Assembly (NCBI RefSeq): GCF_003402235.1
Contig: NZ_QEWO01000006.1
Coordinates: 1-64,000 of the forward strand
DNA: 64,000 nt
Direction: 5' to 3'
From: Parahaliea mediterranea
GTDB taxonomy: Bacteria > Pseudomonadota > Gammaproteobacteria > Pseudomonadales > Halieaceae
Position 1 is the stretch's first letter, and each line of letters opens with the position of its first letter. This document shows, piece by piece, positions 19,311-28,815 of the stretch. Below the pieces are notes generated by a model, which was not told where the DNA came from, did no database searches, and saw only the letters and a program-made list of their open reading frames with translations. The position numbers and the translations under genes are program-made.

Positions 19311-20486
19311 CTATTTTTTGCGGCGAATCAGATCATAAATCCGCAGCAGTTGCTCCACGTTTATTTCCGGAGTGTAGTTTCCAGCGTAAGCTGCTCGAGC
19401 GTTAACAGACATCTCTTCTAGCAGGCCCTTGGAATCGTACAGGGTCTCACAGGTCGCAGCCAGATGCTCGGCATCTCCCGCTCTGGCAAGCTTTCCCGTC
19501 ACCCCATCCTGAACAAGTTCCGCCAAGCTACCAATATCCGATGCTACTACTGGCAGGCCGACCGCAAAGGCTTCCAGGAGCGTCATGGGAAAGCCTTCAT
19601 ACCAGACGGAGGGCATTACCAGGAACCTCGCTCTTCGCATCAACTGTTGCACAGAAGCGGGCGACTGCGTACCAAGGAACGTGATCGCTGGATTATCCAC
19701 AGCTTTTAGCTGCGCCTCCAGTGGACCACCGCCAACCACTACCAGCGGTATCCCAAGCCTCTTCCATGCCTCCAGCATTACTGACACGCCTTTTTCTGGA
19801 GCAAGGCGCCCTACGAATAGGGCGAATTCCCTGGTCTCCCACGCTCGACTGGCGTGGTCGTAACCGGGGTCAAATATAAAATTTGGTTTCACATGGATTT
19901 TATCTGCTGGAAAGCCTGCCTGAATAAACTTCTGCCTGGAGAACTCGGTCAGGGCAATGTACCCGTCAATGCAGTTACGCCATGTTCCGAAAAATTTATT
20001 CACACTGATCATACTGGCCAGCGCAAATGTTCCCAGAGCGGACCCCCGGTACACCTTTTCCTTGACGGCCCAAAACGGACCATCAGTGATCGACCTCTCA
20101 GTGACTGCATCGTGGTGCAACAGGGTTGTGGTAGGGCAGATCGTACGAAAATTATGTAACGTCATAACAGACGGCACGCCACATGCCTTCGACGCATAGA
20201 AAATGGCCGGACTAATACGCGGGAAGAAGTTGTGCACATGCAGGACATCAGGAGCCAAGTGATTAAAATACTTCTTGTACTTGAAGTACTGTGGCACCGA
20301 GAAAGTAGCGCCACACGCGGCTTTCAGCTTTGAAAAGCTTGTCGAAATTCCATCATTGTCTTCAAGCAGGAGATCAAGATCAACGCCACACTCCTGCAAC
20401 AACTTTGATTCCATCTCCAGCACGACATCCTCTCCACCCCGCTGCTGGTAACGATTGTGCGCGACCACAATTTTCAATGTATCCAT
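19311..20486 (-). CDS. GT4-family glycosyltransferase
   Basis: A retaining GT-B glycosyltransferase of about 391 residues. The N-terminal acceptor domain shows RYQQRGGEDVV and DVLHVHNFFPRISP. The C-terminal donor domain has FVGRLAPEKGV and the E-x7-E element WYEGFPMTLLEAFAVGLPVVASDIG. I prefer ATG 20486 (sequence MDTLKIVVAHN) because it gives the usual short N terminus; an in-frame ATG 20534 would add 16 residues and leave only 6 bp to the flippase stop. It probably adds a sugar to the lipid-linked repeat at the cytoplasmic face. Confidence 0.88.
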   Translation of the reverse strand: MDTLKIVVAHNRYQQRGGEDVVLEMESKLLQECGVDLDLLLEDNDGISTSFSKLKAACGATFSVPQYFKYKKYFNHLAPDVLHVHNFFPRISPAIFYASKACGVPSVMTLHNFRTICPTTTLLHHDAVTERSITDGPFWAVKEKVYRGSALGTFALASMISVNKFFGTWRNCIDGYIALTEFSRQKFIQAGFPADKIHVKPNFIFDPGYDHASRAWETREFALFVGRLAPEKGVSVMLEAWKRLGIPLVVVGGGPLEAQLKAVDNPAITFLGTQSPASVQQLMRRARFLVMPSVWYEGFPMTLLEAFAVGLPVVASDIGSLAELVQDGVTGKLARAGDAEHLAATCETLYDSKGLLEEMSVNARAAYAGNYTPEINVEQLLRIYDLIRRKK

Positions 20487-20540
20487 CACTTCACGCACTG
20501 CTGTCGTTGATCCCAATGTGAAGAAAGCTTGCATCTCGCA

Positions 20541-21767
20541 TCACAGGCTCGCCTCCGTCGTGCGCGCCCCACCCGAGTGAACCAGCAACGTTAACTGCGC
20601 GATGAGAAGAACCAGAAACATAAGGCTGATCGAGCCAAGCGCTCCCTGCAAACCGAACCTGTCGACAAGGTAAAATGTGAGGGGCAGACAAATGACCAGC
20701 ATAGCGACATAGCCTTGAACAAATATTCGATGTGAGAGTGTCGCCCTTATTTCAGTATGGACAAAACACAACGCTGCAGTAACAGAAGGAACCAGGCACA
20801 AAAGCGCTATTTCAAGATTACTGATCGGAAGGTCACGACTATATACCAACCCGACCACCGGCTCTGCATAAAGCGAGAGGGCCAGGATATAGGTAGCGTG
20901 GACAAAAAAACTGATAGCGATATAGGGAAGATAGGAAAAGCGCTGCTTGCCAAGCATTCCTGCTCTCCGGCGTGGCGGCATAAAGCTGCCCAATACCATA
21001 TTAAAGTGCATGAGGGGCAGGATGAGATTCAGGAGTGCCTTTGCTTCACCCGCCGAACCAGGATCCGAATATAGGGGCAAGATAAAAAAGATAAAATTAT
21101 TCGGTACCCATTGAAAGACAGCCGTTGCAATCATCGCTAGTGTCATCGCCCCATGCGCTGATCCAAGTTTTTTCAGATAAGCGATGCTTATTTTTTCTGG
21201 CCAGATGCGGTAGACAAGGACCAGAACCACAAGGCTTGCAACCGCCATTGAGAGAAGCGAGGCGTTCAGGCTGGGCTCCACACCCCGTTGAAAAGCAATA
21301 AGCAGAGCACCCAGCAGGGCAACATACAATAGCGACCCCCAAAAGGCCTTTAGTTGCCCTGATCCCACATTAGTAGCCTTCCTCTGGAAAAACAAAAAAC
21401 ACGTTCCGCTGGTATAGAACAGAAATAGCACTCCAGTGAGAGTATCAGCTCCAAATATTTGGTGACCCGCAAAATAGAGCAGAAGTACACCTGCAAACAG
21501 CCATAGCCACGCTGACCACAGCTTACGAAAGTGGTGGAGGTTGTTAAGATCTTCTCCCCCAACAAGACTCGGCTCCAGGGAAAAGCTGAGAAATATCGTT
21601 TGAATCAGCAACGCGAGCGAATAGAGCTGGACGAAATAGCCGTACTCAGCTTCTGCCAGGTTGTTGAACAGGTAAATATTGAGCAGAAGCATCGCCAGGG
21701 ACATAAGCCCATGCTCGGCGAGAGAAAAGAACAAGCCCAACTTTTCTGTAAGTGGTTTTGTTGTCAC
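20541..21767 (-). CDS. Wzx-like polysaccharide flippase (MOP superfamily)
   Basis: The 408-residue protein is almost wholly hydrophobic with about 12 predicted helices and short loops, the architecture of MOP-type lipid-linked oligosaccharide flippases. The N-terminal FSLAEHGLMSLAMLLLNIYLFNNLAEAEYGYF resembles the start of such proteins. Its start is GTG 21767. It would move the undecaprenyl-linked repeat to the periplasm for the polymerase/ligase-like protein encoded downstream. The family is highly divergent, so the name rests on topology and context. Confidence 0.75.
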   Translation of the reverse strand: MTTKPLTEKLGLFFSLAEHGLMSLAMLLLNIYLFNNLAEAEYGYFVQLYSLALLIQTIFLSFSLEPSLVGGEDLNNLHHFRKLWSAWLWLFAGVLLLYFAGHQIFGADTLTGVLFLFYTSGTCFLFFQRKATNVGSGQLKAFWGSLLYVALLGALLIAFQRGVEPSLNASLLSMAVASLVVLVLVYRIWPEKISIAYLKKLGSAHGAMTLAMIATAVFQWVPNNFIFFILPLYSDPGSAGEAKALLNLILPLMHFNMVLGSFMPPRRRAGMLGKQRFSYLPYIAISFFVHATYILALSLYAEPVVGLVYSRDLPISNLEIALLCLVPSVTAALCFVHTEIRATLSHRIFVQGYVAMLVICLPLTFYLVDRFGLQGALGSISLMFLVLLIAQLTLLVHSGGARTTEASL

Positions 21768-21801
21768 GGGAACAGAGTACGGAACATCCTATGAAGGTGC
21801 A

Positions 21802-22581
21802 TCAGATTTGCTGCAACCGGCGACCAATCCTGTGGATCATTGCCCTCCATTTCCCTACCTGTTCTAAATTGTCCAAACGGGAATAATCTTCCAGATGGTG
21901 CCGAATCAATATTGGCACGCCGCGGGGCACCTTAGCGTTGTCGAGCCCTTTGTATGCAATTCGGAAAGCCCGCCGTGGTTCATTGGACATATTCTGTTCA
22001 CTCGAGTGCACCAAGTAATTGGAAAATATAATTGCATCTCCAGCTGGAAGTTCGACATATTCAGCCCTCCCTACTTCTTCACTATCCAGCTTCAATCTGT
22101 CGTGGTGCGTCTCACCGCGAACCCGGTACCAGTCACGAAACCCAGCCCGATGTGAACCGGGAATAACTTTGAGGCAGCCATTTTCCTTGGTAGCATCATC
22201 GATCGCTATCCAAGTAATTAGTTTTTGGGATTCCTTTGGCCTCGACATGTAGTCCTGGTGCCACGGCACTTCATTCTCCTTGTCCCGGGGCTTATACAAC
22301 AGGGTATTGTCGTACATGTAGAATGATCTGCCGAGGGCGGACTCAACGCAATCCAAAATGGGATCCAGCTCTGCGTACTTCCGGAAAAACCCAAACCGCT
22401 GATAGACATCATGTATCACGCCATTATCAAAACGATAGGGCGGAAAATGCTCTTGTAAAGGGTCCTTGGAGAGAACTTTTTCCAACTTTAGTACGTGGTC
22501 GATCCGCTCACGTAAAAGCTCAATATCTTGCGCGGATAGCACATTGCGTACGATGGTATAGCCGTTTTCTTCCAGACTCAT
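21802..22581 (-). CDS. PhyH-type Fe(II)/2-oxoglutarate dioxygenase
   Basis: The 259-residue protein has the phytanoyl-CoA dioxygenase fold with the iron triad H108-x-D110 (PWHQDYM) and H192 (YLVHSS), and the 2-oxoglutarate-binding arginine in RRAFRIAYKG (about 203-211). KVIPGSHRAG is also typical. Family members hydroxylate lipids, small molecules and some sugars or amino sugars. Embedded between a flippase and a GT26 gene, it may hydroxylate the glycan or its lipid, which is inference. All metal ligands are present, so it should be active. Confidence 0.87.
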   Translation of the reverse strand: MSLEENGYTIVRNVLSAQDIELLRERIDHVLKLEKVLSKDPLQEHFPPYRFDNGVIHDVYQRFGFFRKYAELDPILDCVESALGRSFYMYDNTLLYKPRDKENEVPWHQDYMSRPKESQKLITWIAIDDATKENGCLKVIPGSHRAGFRDWYRVRGETHHDRLKLDSEEVGRAEYVELPAGDAIIFSNYLVHSSEQNMSNEPRRAFRIAYKGLDNAKVPRGVPILIRHHLEDYSRLDNLEQVGKWRAMIHRIGRRLQQI

Positions 22582-22684
22582 AGCCTTTCTCTTCGTTTAC
22601 CTAACGATGCAGAGTAAAACGGACGGAACTCGTCCGAAATCCAAGGTGGTTTGCAGGCTCATAAAACTCCATGGAGATTCGCCG

Positions 22685-23494
22685 TTAGGCGTAACCCTTG
22701 AACCTTGGCGCCCGGCTTTCGCGACCAGCCCCCGTGCCGAAACAACCAGTTTTTTGCTTGATCAGCTGGTATATAAAAGCTGGATTGAGAAACAAATAGC
22801 GCCTCCATAGCCGCTTCGGTTCCTGATACAACCGAAATAACCACTCAAGTCCATAGCGCTGCATAAAGGGCGGAGCCTGCGGCAACAAGCCGGCGTGAAA
22901 ATCAAAAGCGGCACCAACGGCCAGCATCGGCATGTCCAGCAGGCTCAAATGCTCGTAGACCCAGACTTCCTGGCGCGGGCAGCCGAGCCCAACCAACACA
23001 GCTTTGGCGCCGGATGCCTGGATGGTTCTGGCGATTTCCCGCTGCTCCTCCTCGGACACAGTCCTGAAGGCGGAGGGGGCCGTGCCATTGATTGTTAGCC
23101 CCGGATACTTCTTGCGCAAATTCGCCTCAAACTGCGCAAGCACCTCAGGAGTACTACCGTAAAGGAACATGCCATGGCCCGCTGCTGCCATGGCTTCCAC
23201 GACCTTAAGGGTAAGATCTGGGCCGTAGACACGGTCGCGCAAGTCCAGCTTGTAGAGCCAGTTCAGCGCCCAGCGCACGGGCTGGCCATCGGGCACGACG
23301 AGATCGAGCGCATTGAGGCGTGCGGCGTGCTCCGAGTCCATGGCACCAGTCATCACACCATGCACTGCGAGCGCGCTCACACCAAGCGTCTTGCCTTCTG
23401 AAGCAGCTTCAAGAATGCGATCGACCGCCGTTTCGTAGTCGACGGCACACACGCCTACGCCCAGTACATTGTGCCGGCCCTTATCAATCATCAC
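22685..23494 (-). CDS. WecG/TagA/CpsF-family (GT26) glycosyltransferase
   Basis: The 269-residue protein has the GT26 signatures [52 protein letters not shown] and [11 protein letters not shown]. Members transfer N-acetylmannosamine(uronate) or related sugars to an undecaprenyl-diphosphate-linked first sugar, so this is probably the second step after the initiating transferase encoded two genes upstream. Its start overlaps the SDR gene by 11 bp. A 103-bp gap separates it from the dioxygenase gene. The C terminus is basic, as in membrane-associated members. Confidence 0.92.
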   Translation of the reverse strand: MMIDKGRHNVLGVGVCAVDYETAVDRILEAASEGKTLGVSALAVHGVMTGAMDSEHAARLNALDLVVPDGQPVRWALNWLYKLDLRDRVYGPDLTLKVVEAMAAAGHGMFLYGSTPEVLAQFEANLRKKYPGLTINGTAPSAFRTVSEEEQREIARTIQASGAKAVLVGLGCPRQEVWVYEHLSLLDMPMLAVGAAFDFHAGLLPQAPPFMQRYGLEWLFRLYQEPKRLWRRYLFLNPAFIYQLIKQKTGCFGTGAGRESRAPRFKGYA

Positions 23495-24554
23495 GGGACC
23501 AGCGTTCTCGATTCAGTTCGAAAATTTCCGTCAAAATAGCCGGGACGTCATAGCGGATATCCCACCCCGGGTAACGGGTCTTGAACCGTGAAAGATCGCT
23601 GATGTACCAGATATGATCGCCTTTGCGGTTATCTTCGGCATAGCTGTAATCCAATTCACGGCCAGTGATCTCCTGGCAGATTGTGATTGCCTCGAGCATC
23701 GAGCAGTTGCTCTGGCGGCCACCGCCGATGTTATATACAGCAGCCACGTCGGGGGACTTGTAAACCTCGTGAAAGGCGGCAATCAAATCTGCGGAATGAA
23801 TATTGTCCCTCACCTGCTTGCCGCGATAGCCAAACACCGTGTACTTGTCGCCTGTCGCCGCGCACTTCATCAGATAGGCGAGGAAGCCGTGAAGCTGGGT
23901 TCCCGAATGGTTCGGCCCTGTCAAACAGCCGCCGCGGAATATAGCCGTCCTTATGCCGAAGTAGCGCCCATATTCCTGAACAAGCACGTCAGCTGCGACC
24001 TTGCTCGCCCCGAATAGCGAATGGGTGCTCTGGTCGATGCTCATATCTTCCGCGATTCCGCCGGAATAGGCGTGTGATGCGTCTATCTCCCAGCGGCTGT
24101 CGAGCTCAACAAGCGGCAGCTCATTCGGCAAGTCACCGTAGACCTTGTTGGTAGAGGTAAAGATGAATACCGCCTCCGGGCAATGCTGGCGGCAGGCTTC
24201 AAGCAGGTTCAATGTCCCGTTTGCGTTTACCGAGAAGTCAGCAAAGGGATCGCGCGCAGCCCAGTCATGGGAGGGCTGTGCAGCGGTGTGGATTACAAGT
24301 GAGATGGCGCTGCCATACTTCCTGAATACTGAGTCAATAGCTTCGGTGTCGCGAATATCGCACTCCAGATGCGTGTAGCTCGTCAAATCCCTCTCAAGGG
24401 ATTTACGATTCCATTCAGTAGACGCCTCTGCACCAAAAAACACCTGACGCATATCGTTGTCGATACCGATCACTTCCATTCCCAGGCCGGCGAAGAAACG
24501 ACACGCCTCGGATCCGATCAATCCCGCTGAACCGGTAACCACTACAATCGACAC
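23484..24554 (-). CDS. NAD-dependent epimerase/dehydratase, CDP-paratose 2-epimerase-like, with Phe in place of catalytic Tyr
   Basis: The 356-residue extended SDR has [11 protein letters not shown] (about 7-17), STNKVYGD (134-141) and [11 protein letters not shown], a set shared with CDP-paratose 2-epimerase-like proteins. At the usual YxxxK position it reads F181-G-A-S-K185, so the general-base tyrosine is missing; the codon TTC is unambiguous in the sequence. I recall the same Phe in related proteins, so it may define a subfamily with a different mechanism or a 2-epimerisation route. No CDP-sugar synthesis genes are nearby, so the nucleotide carrier is uncertain. It overlaps the GT26 gene. 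Confidence 0.82.
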   Translation of the reverse strand: MSIVVVTGSAGLIGSEACRFFAGLGMEVIGIDNDMRQVFFGAEASTEWNRKSLERDLTSYTHLECDIRDTEAIDSVFRKYGSAISLVIHTAAQPSHDWAARDPFADFSVNANGTLNLLEACRQHCPEAVFIFTSTNKVYGDLPNELPLVELDSRWEIDASHAYSGGIAEDMSIDQSTHSLFGASKVAADVLVQEYGRYFGIRTAIFRGGCLTGPNHSGTQLHGFLAYLMKCAATGDKYTVFGYRGKQVRDNIHSADLIAAFHEVYKSPDVAAVYNIGGGRQSNCSMLEAITICQEITGRELDYSYAEDNRKGDHIWYISDLSRFKTRYPGWDIRYDVPAILTEIFELNRERWSRDD

Positions 24555-24645
24555 TGGGATACCTCCTTTACGAATATCATTTGCTGTTTCATTTACGCTT
24601 TATCCCCTTGCCGGCAAGATGGCCACCTTGGCCGAACCGTCATTA

Positions 24646-26076
24646 TCAATATGCATTCCGATCAGTGAAACCCTTGAGCACGGTGATTACGATGATCTGC
24701 AGGTCGAACCAGACCGACCAGTTGCGGATATAGTGAAGGTCGTGCTGCACCCGCTGCTCCATCTTTTCCAGCGAATCGGTCTCTCCCCGCCAACCGTTAA
24801 CCTGCGCCCAACCGGTAATCCCCGGCTTGACGGTATGCCGGAGCATGTACCCCTCAATAAAAGTTTTAAACTCATCATCCAGGGCCAGCGGATGAGGCCG
24901 GGGCCCGACAATAGACATATCCCCCATCAGCACATTGAGAAACTGGGGCAGTTCATCCAGCGAGGTCTTGCGCAAAATCGCACCCATGGGAGTCACTCTG
25001 GGGTCATTTTTGGTAGCCTGGACTGCTCTGTCGCCCTCTTCGCAGACCCGCATTGTACGAAACTTCCAGACAGTGATTTCTTCGCCACGGAAACCGTAGC
25101 GCTTTTGTTTGAACATGACCGGGCCGGGGCTCGTCATCTTTGTCAACAACGCTATCACCAACATCGGGACACCAATGATAGGCAATATGATAAGACTCAG
25201 TACGACGTCTTCGATCCGCTTGATAACCCGCCCGATGCCATCAAGGGGCGAATCGTAGACATTAATACAGGGTATTCCCCCCACATCGGAAACACGTGAG
25301 TGCAAAAGGTTGAGCGCAAAAATATCCGGAATGTACTTGAGGCTGACGTGACTTTCGGCCAAATCATGTACCAACACCTTTAGATGTTCAGGAGACTGTA
25401 ACGATCCGGTCAAGAACACGGTGTCATAATTTGCTGCGCGGGCGTCAAAAACCAGTTGAGAGAAGTTTCCCAGCAGTTGTACAGGCAGCTCACCACTGGT
25501 TCGCGCATTGATATCAGGCGTTTCGTCGTAAAAGCCAATCAATTCGATCCCTAAATCCGGCCTGTCAACCAGCGCTCTCGCCACTTCTAGCCCGACACCG
25601 GAAATACCGGCAATCACAGCCCGCTCTACCTTCTGCGCTCGCTTTCTTGCGCCTCCTCCCAACGCGCTCAAGATCCGCCTTGTCAGTGCCATGAACAGAG
25701 GCGTTGAAACAAACCAGGTAACGACAGCGAAGCGCGAAAAGAGTGCCGAGGTCTTTGTCATATAGGCGAGTAAAACGGAAGCCATCACTACCAGCCCCCA
25801 TACCTGAAAAAGCCTGAACAGCATTGAGGCCGCCCCCTCACCCGTTCGTACTTGGTAGAGTCCCGACTGGTTAGCGAAAATAACAAAACAAATAGCCGCA
25901 AACATGCTGGCAACCATGTAATGCGTGTCCCAAGCATAGAAAAACTCAGATGTTGCCCACAACACCAGGAAAATGATGACTACATCCAGCAGTTCCAGAA
26001 AAAGCGCGTAAACTGCCCGCTCAGACTTCAATCGGCTGAATATAGCGTTATCATCGGATTTTTTAATTTTATTCAT
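24646..26076 (-). CDS. Undecaprenyl-phosphate sugar phosphotransferase (WcaJ-type initiating enzyme)
   Basis: This enzyme starts the repeat unit by moving a hexose 1-phosphate from a UDP-sugar onto undecaprenyl phosphate at the inner membrane. The 476-residue protein has four or five N-terminal helices, a CoA-binding-like middle domain (VIAGISGVGLEVARAL, about 150-165) and the C-terminal bacterial sugar-transferase domain. That domain shows KRYGFRGEEITVWKFRTM, KTSLDELPQFLNVLMGDMSIVGPRP and KPGITGWAQVNG. The full-length architecture argues for a glucose-1-phosphate-type enzyme rather than the short PglC type. It marks the cluster as lipid-linked assembly. Confidence 0.95.
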   Translation of the reverse strand: MNKIKKSDDNAIFSRLKSERAVYALFLELLDVVIIFLVLWATSEFFYAWDTHYMVASMFAAICFVIFANQSGLYQVRTGEGAASMLFRLFQVWGLVVMASVLLAYMTKTSALFSRFAVVTWFVSTPLFMALTRRILSALGGGARKRAQKVERAVIAGISGVGLEVARALVDRPDLGIELIGFYDETPDINARTSGELPVQLLGNFSQLVFDARAANYDTVFLTGSLQSPEHLKVLVHDLAESHVSLKYIPDIFALNLLHSRVSDVGGIPCINVYDSPLDGIGRVIKRIEDVVLSLIILPIIGVPMLVIALLTKMTSPGPVMFKQKRYGFRGEEITVWKFRTMRVCEEGDRAVQATKNDPRVTPMGAILRKTSLDELPQFLNVLMGDMSIVGPRPHPLALDDEFKTFIEGYMLRHTVKPGITGWAQVNGWRGETDSLEKMEQRVQHDLHYIRNWSVWFDLQIIVITVLKGFTDRNAY

Positions 26077-26141
26077 AAAGAAAGAACTTCGAACACACTC
26101 GTGAGCACAGCTTTATTAGTCGCACAACAGACCGCTTGCGA

Positions 26142-27362
26142 TCAGTGGACGACACTATCGCCTACCACCTTGTACAGCGTGCCTATTTGATCATAGTCCA
26201 CTGGCTCGACCGGAATCGTGATGCCGCGGAGCCAGGCGATAAATCCTTTTTCCTCGTTGTAGTATACCGGGTCATGCTCCCCGATCAGGAGTAAATAATC
26301 ACCGCTGCGGACATATTGATGGGGCGGGATAAGGCCGTAGTTGTATATGTTATGCGGAAGTAGATAATACTGAATCTTCAAACGTTCGTAGTCGTGCCCC
26401 TCTCTCTTACTTAGCAGGAAGATCCTCGAGGGCTCAGAAGGCAAACGTTCGTCTTTCAGGCGCTTGGCGTATTTGTAGTAAACTGCGTCTGGTGCCACCA
26501 GGTGCTTTTCTTCATCGCTTTTCCCACTGTAAGTCAGCCGTATCTCGTGCAACTGGGCATTCAGGCTGGACTGCCACATACCATCGAAAACCAGCCACGG
26601 AACAGCTCCTGCGATCACGCACGACAAAACAATTTTCGCCTTGAACACCCAAGAGAGCATGGCAGTGAGAGCCATGCCAAGTAAGGCCCAACTGGCGAGC
26701 ACCGGCGCTGCATTAACGCTACCGCCTCCAAAGACCGTTGTTAAATTATTTATAGATCGCTGCGACCACCCAGAAAACGCAGTCCACTGACCCCAGACCG
26801 ATGCAGCTATACCCGAGCTGCTAAAAGAGTGAAAAGCCATTTTTTCAAGTAAAAAAGGCTCTTCTCGCAGGTCACCGTAGACACCCAGAGCAACCGTTGT
26901 AACCAATCCTTTCCAATTGGAATCATTCGCGAGGTTGTACCAATAGTTACCGCTTTGACTAACCTCTAGCTCTACTTGATTTGTAACGCCAGAATTCTGA
27001 TCAGTTCTCCAGAAAAGAACCAAATCCAGCCCCGGATGCATACCGCGAGTTTCGAGACTAATCAATGGAAATTGTTCTGCGCGAACAGAAACTCTGGCCT
27101 CAAGAATAGCTTCGCCATCTTTCAACCCGGAAATAACTACCGAAGCATTCTGAAATCCACCATCACCAAATTTCAACGGCCGAAAGTGGTTCCCCGCTAT
27201 TTCATACAACCTCGCAGGCGCGGCTGTCGATGTAGGAAAGCCCTTCTCACACAGCAGAAATACAATGAGACACCACAAGACAAAAGAAGCTACCACACCT
27301 AAGAATGCAATAAGCAAGGATTTCAGAAATTGGGTGTTAGTAATCGAAAGTCTATCAACCAT
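26142..27362 (-). CDS. Unknown membrane protein of the polysaccharide cluster
   Basis: The 406-residue protein matches no family that I recognise. It has one N-terminal membrane helix (about 13-37), a probably periplasmic beta-rich region (about 45-200), two helices (about 222-270) with a possible reentrant part, and a soluble C-terminal region of about 130 residues (KRLKDERLPSEPSRIFLLS...). The layout, a tether, a periplasmic domain and a second soluble domain, resembles membrane sensors or glycan-processing proteins only in outline. It is read first in the minus-strand series, ahead of the initiating transferase after a 65-bp gap. Base composition matches the cluster. Confidence 0.65.
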   Translation of the reverse strand: MVDRLSITNTQFLKSLLIAFLGVVASFVLWCLIVFLLCEKGFPTSTAAPARLYEIAGNHFRPLKFGDGGFQNASVVISGLKDGEAILEARVSVRAEQFPLISLETRGMHPGLDLVLFWRTDQNSGVTNQVELEVSQSGNYWYNLANDSNWKGLVTTVALGVYGDLREEPFLLEKMAFHSFSSSGIAASVWGQWTAFSGWSQRSINNLTTVFGGGSVNAAPVLASWALLGMALTAMLSWVFKAKIVLSCVIAGAVPWLVFDGMWQSSLNAQLHEIRLTYSGKSDEEKHLVAPDAVYYKYAKRLKDERLPSEPSRIFLLSKREGHDYERLKIQYYLLPHNIYNYGLIPPHQYVRSGDYLLLIGEHDPVYYNEEKGFIAWLRGITIPVEPVDYDQIGTLYKVVGDSVVH

Positions 27363-27469
27363 CTGCCAGTATCACCCCGCCTCCGACAACAGCGAACCTA
27401 ATAAGACCAACTAAATCCCCGCTCACTCAAGAAACCAAGTGTCCTGAAAAATTCAAATCCATATATACA

Positions 27470-27801
27470 TTAGGTGTTGGATTTGCTGACACTACCAGCC
27501 ATAACTTTTAACAGCTGCTTAACGTCATACTTAAATTCCCCAGCGTTGGAGTCAGCATTGGCTCCTACCAGGTCGAGGCGCTCCCACCGCAGAGATCTTC
27601 TGGCTTTCTGGATCTTCGTGAGCATGTATATTGCCCATATAAGTGAGAGCTTTACGACGCGCATCGCACCGAGGTGCAATTCCGGATGCGAGAAAAATGT
27701 TCATCCGCCAGAAAGTCGCGAGTAAGAATATGGCGAAAACGCTGATTCTGAAAATCAGCGTCAGCTATCTTCTGCGCAAGGTATGAGAAATCTTCGGACA
27801 T
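27470..27801 (-). pseudogene. Possible frameshifted remnant with a 2OG-Fe(II) oxygenase-like N terminus
   Basis: From ATG 27801 a 49-codon frame reads up to TAA 27652. It includes KIADADFQNQRFRHI and DFLADEHFSRI, which look like the N-terminal segment of oxygenases often found in exopolysaccharide clusters. A shift by one base just after SRI keeps the frame open (ELHLGAMRVVK...) down to a stop at 27470. The similarity is from memory and short; the stretch could also be chance. No other gene is seen in 27363-28077: the 27802-28077 part is AT-rich and should hold the promoter for genes on either side. Confidence 0.3.
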
Positions 27802-28077
27802 GGATTTTCCTCTACGAACGAACTACTGGCACATGAATTTCTCGACATTGCCCCCGCAGTCGAATGAAAATTCAACTAAAAAAGCTACTACTTAGTACGA
27901 AAGAGCAACAATGAACGGCCCATCAAGCAATTTCTGATGAATTATATCCCTATTAGCTGACATCTAATAATATCTGACAATTTTCAATGGCTTCACACTG
28001 GAGAAGCTTAAGTCCGGTGGGACAGTTAGCGTCGAGCCACACTCTGGCGCCGACTATCTTTTAACGAGCCTTGTAGC

Positions 28078-28815
28078 CTACGCCCTCGGTTGTGACTCGG
28101 GCCGCAGCGAAGCCCTGTACTCATCAAGCACCAAGCCGGCCTCCCCTTCACAGCACACCTTGGCCTTATCGATCCAGATTACCCGATCGCAAAGCTCCCT
28201 CACCTGGGCTTCCACATGGGACACAAACACCACCGTCTGCTCCCCCTTAACCCGCTCCTTCATCGCAGCCTGAGCTTTCTGCTTGAACTGCGCATCACCA
28301 ACACTCAGCACTTCATCAATCAGCAGAATATCGACATGCGTCATCAGCGCGGTGGTGAAGCCAAGGCGGGAACGCATTCCCGCAGAGTAGGTTTTCACCG
28401 GCTCTTCGAAGGAGTCTCCAAGTTCGGAAAACTCTTTAATTTCTTCAAGAAACCCCGATGCCTGCCGCTTGTTTGCGCCTTGCAGCATTGCAGCCAGCAG
28501 CGCATTGTCACGGCCGGACAGTTCATTCCTGAATCCCAATCCTATCGACAAGAGGGAGGCTGTTTTACCTTTCTCCATGCGCACCGTTCCACTGGTGGGA
28601 GCCAGTATGCCGGCCATGATGCGCAGGATTGTCGTTTTACCTACCCCATTACGGCCGATAATGCCCAGGGTTTCGTTCTCGTAAAGCCTTAGCGATACCC
28701 GATCAAGTACGTGGTGCACCCCTTGGTCGTAGGTGTCCTTGCTGGATCGATAATCCAGCGTCACATTATCCAGCTCAAGCAAGACAGGCCGGTGACTCCC
28801 CATGACGTCCGTCAT
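28078..28815 (-). CDS. Polysaccharide ABC exporter ATPase (short Wzt/KpsT type)
   Basis: The 245-residue ATPase has Walker A GRNGVGKT (54-61), the signature YSAGMRSRLGF, Walker B ILLIDEVLSVGD and the switch histidine in FVSHVEAQVREL. It ends shortly after the nucleotide-binding domain, so it lacks the C-terminal carbohydrate-binding domain of long Wzt proteins and resembles KpsT/TagH-type exporters. It overlaps the permease gene by 4 bp (ATGA). With the permease it would export a finished lipid-linked glycan or teichoic-acid-like polymer, in parallel with the Wzx/Wzy-type genes of the same cluster. Confidence 0.93.
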   Translation of the reverse strand: MTDVMGSHRPVLLELDNVTLDYRSSKDTYDQGVHHVLDRVSLRLYENETLGIIGRNGVGKTTILRIMAGILAPTSGTVRMEKGKTASLLSIGLGFRNELSGRDNALLAAMLQGANKRQASGFLEEIKEFSELGDSFEEPVKTYSAGMRSRLGFTTALMTHVDILLIDEVLSVGDAQFKQKAQAAMKERVKGEQTVVFVSHVEAQVRELCDRVIWIDKAKVCCEGEAGLVLDEYRASLRPESQPRA

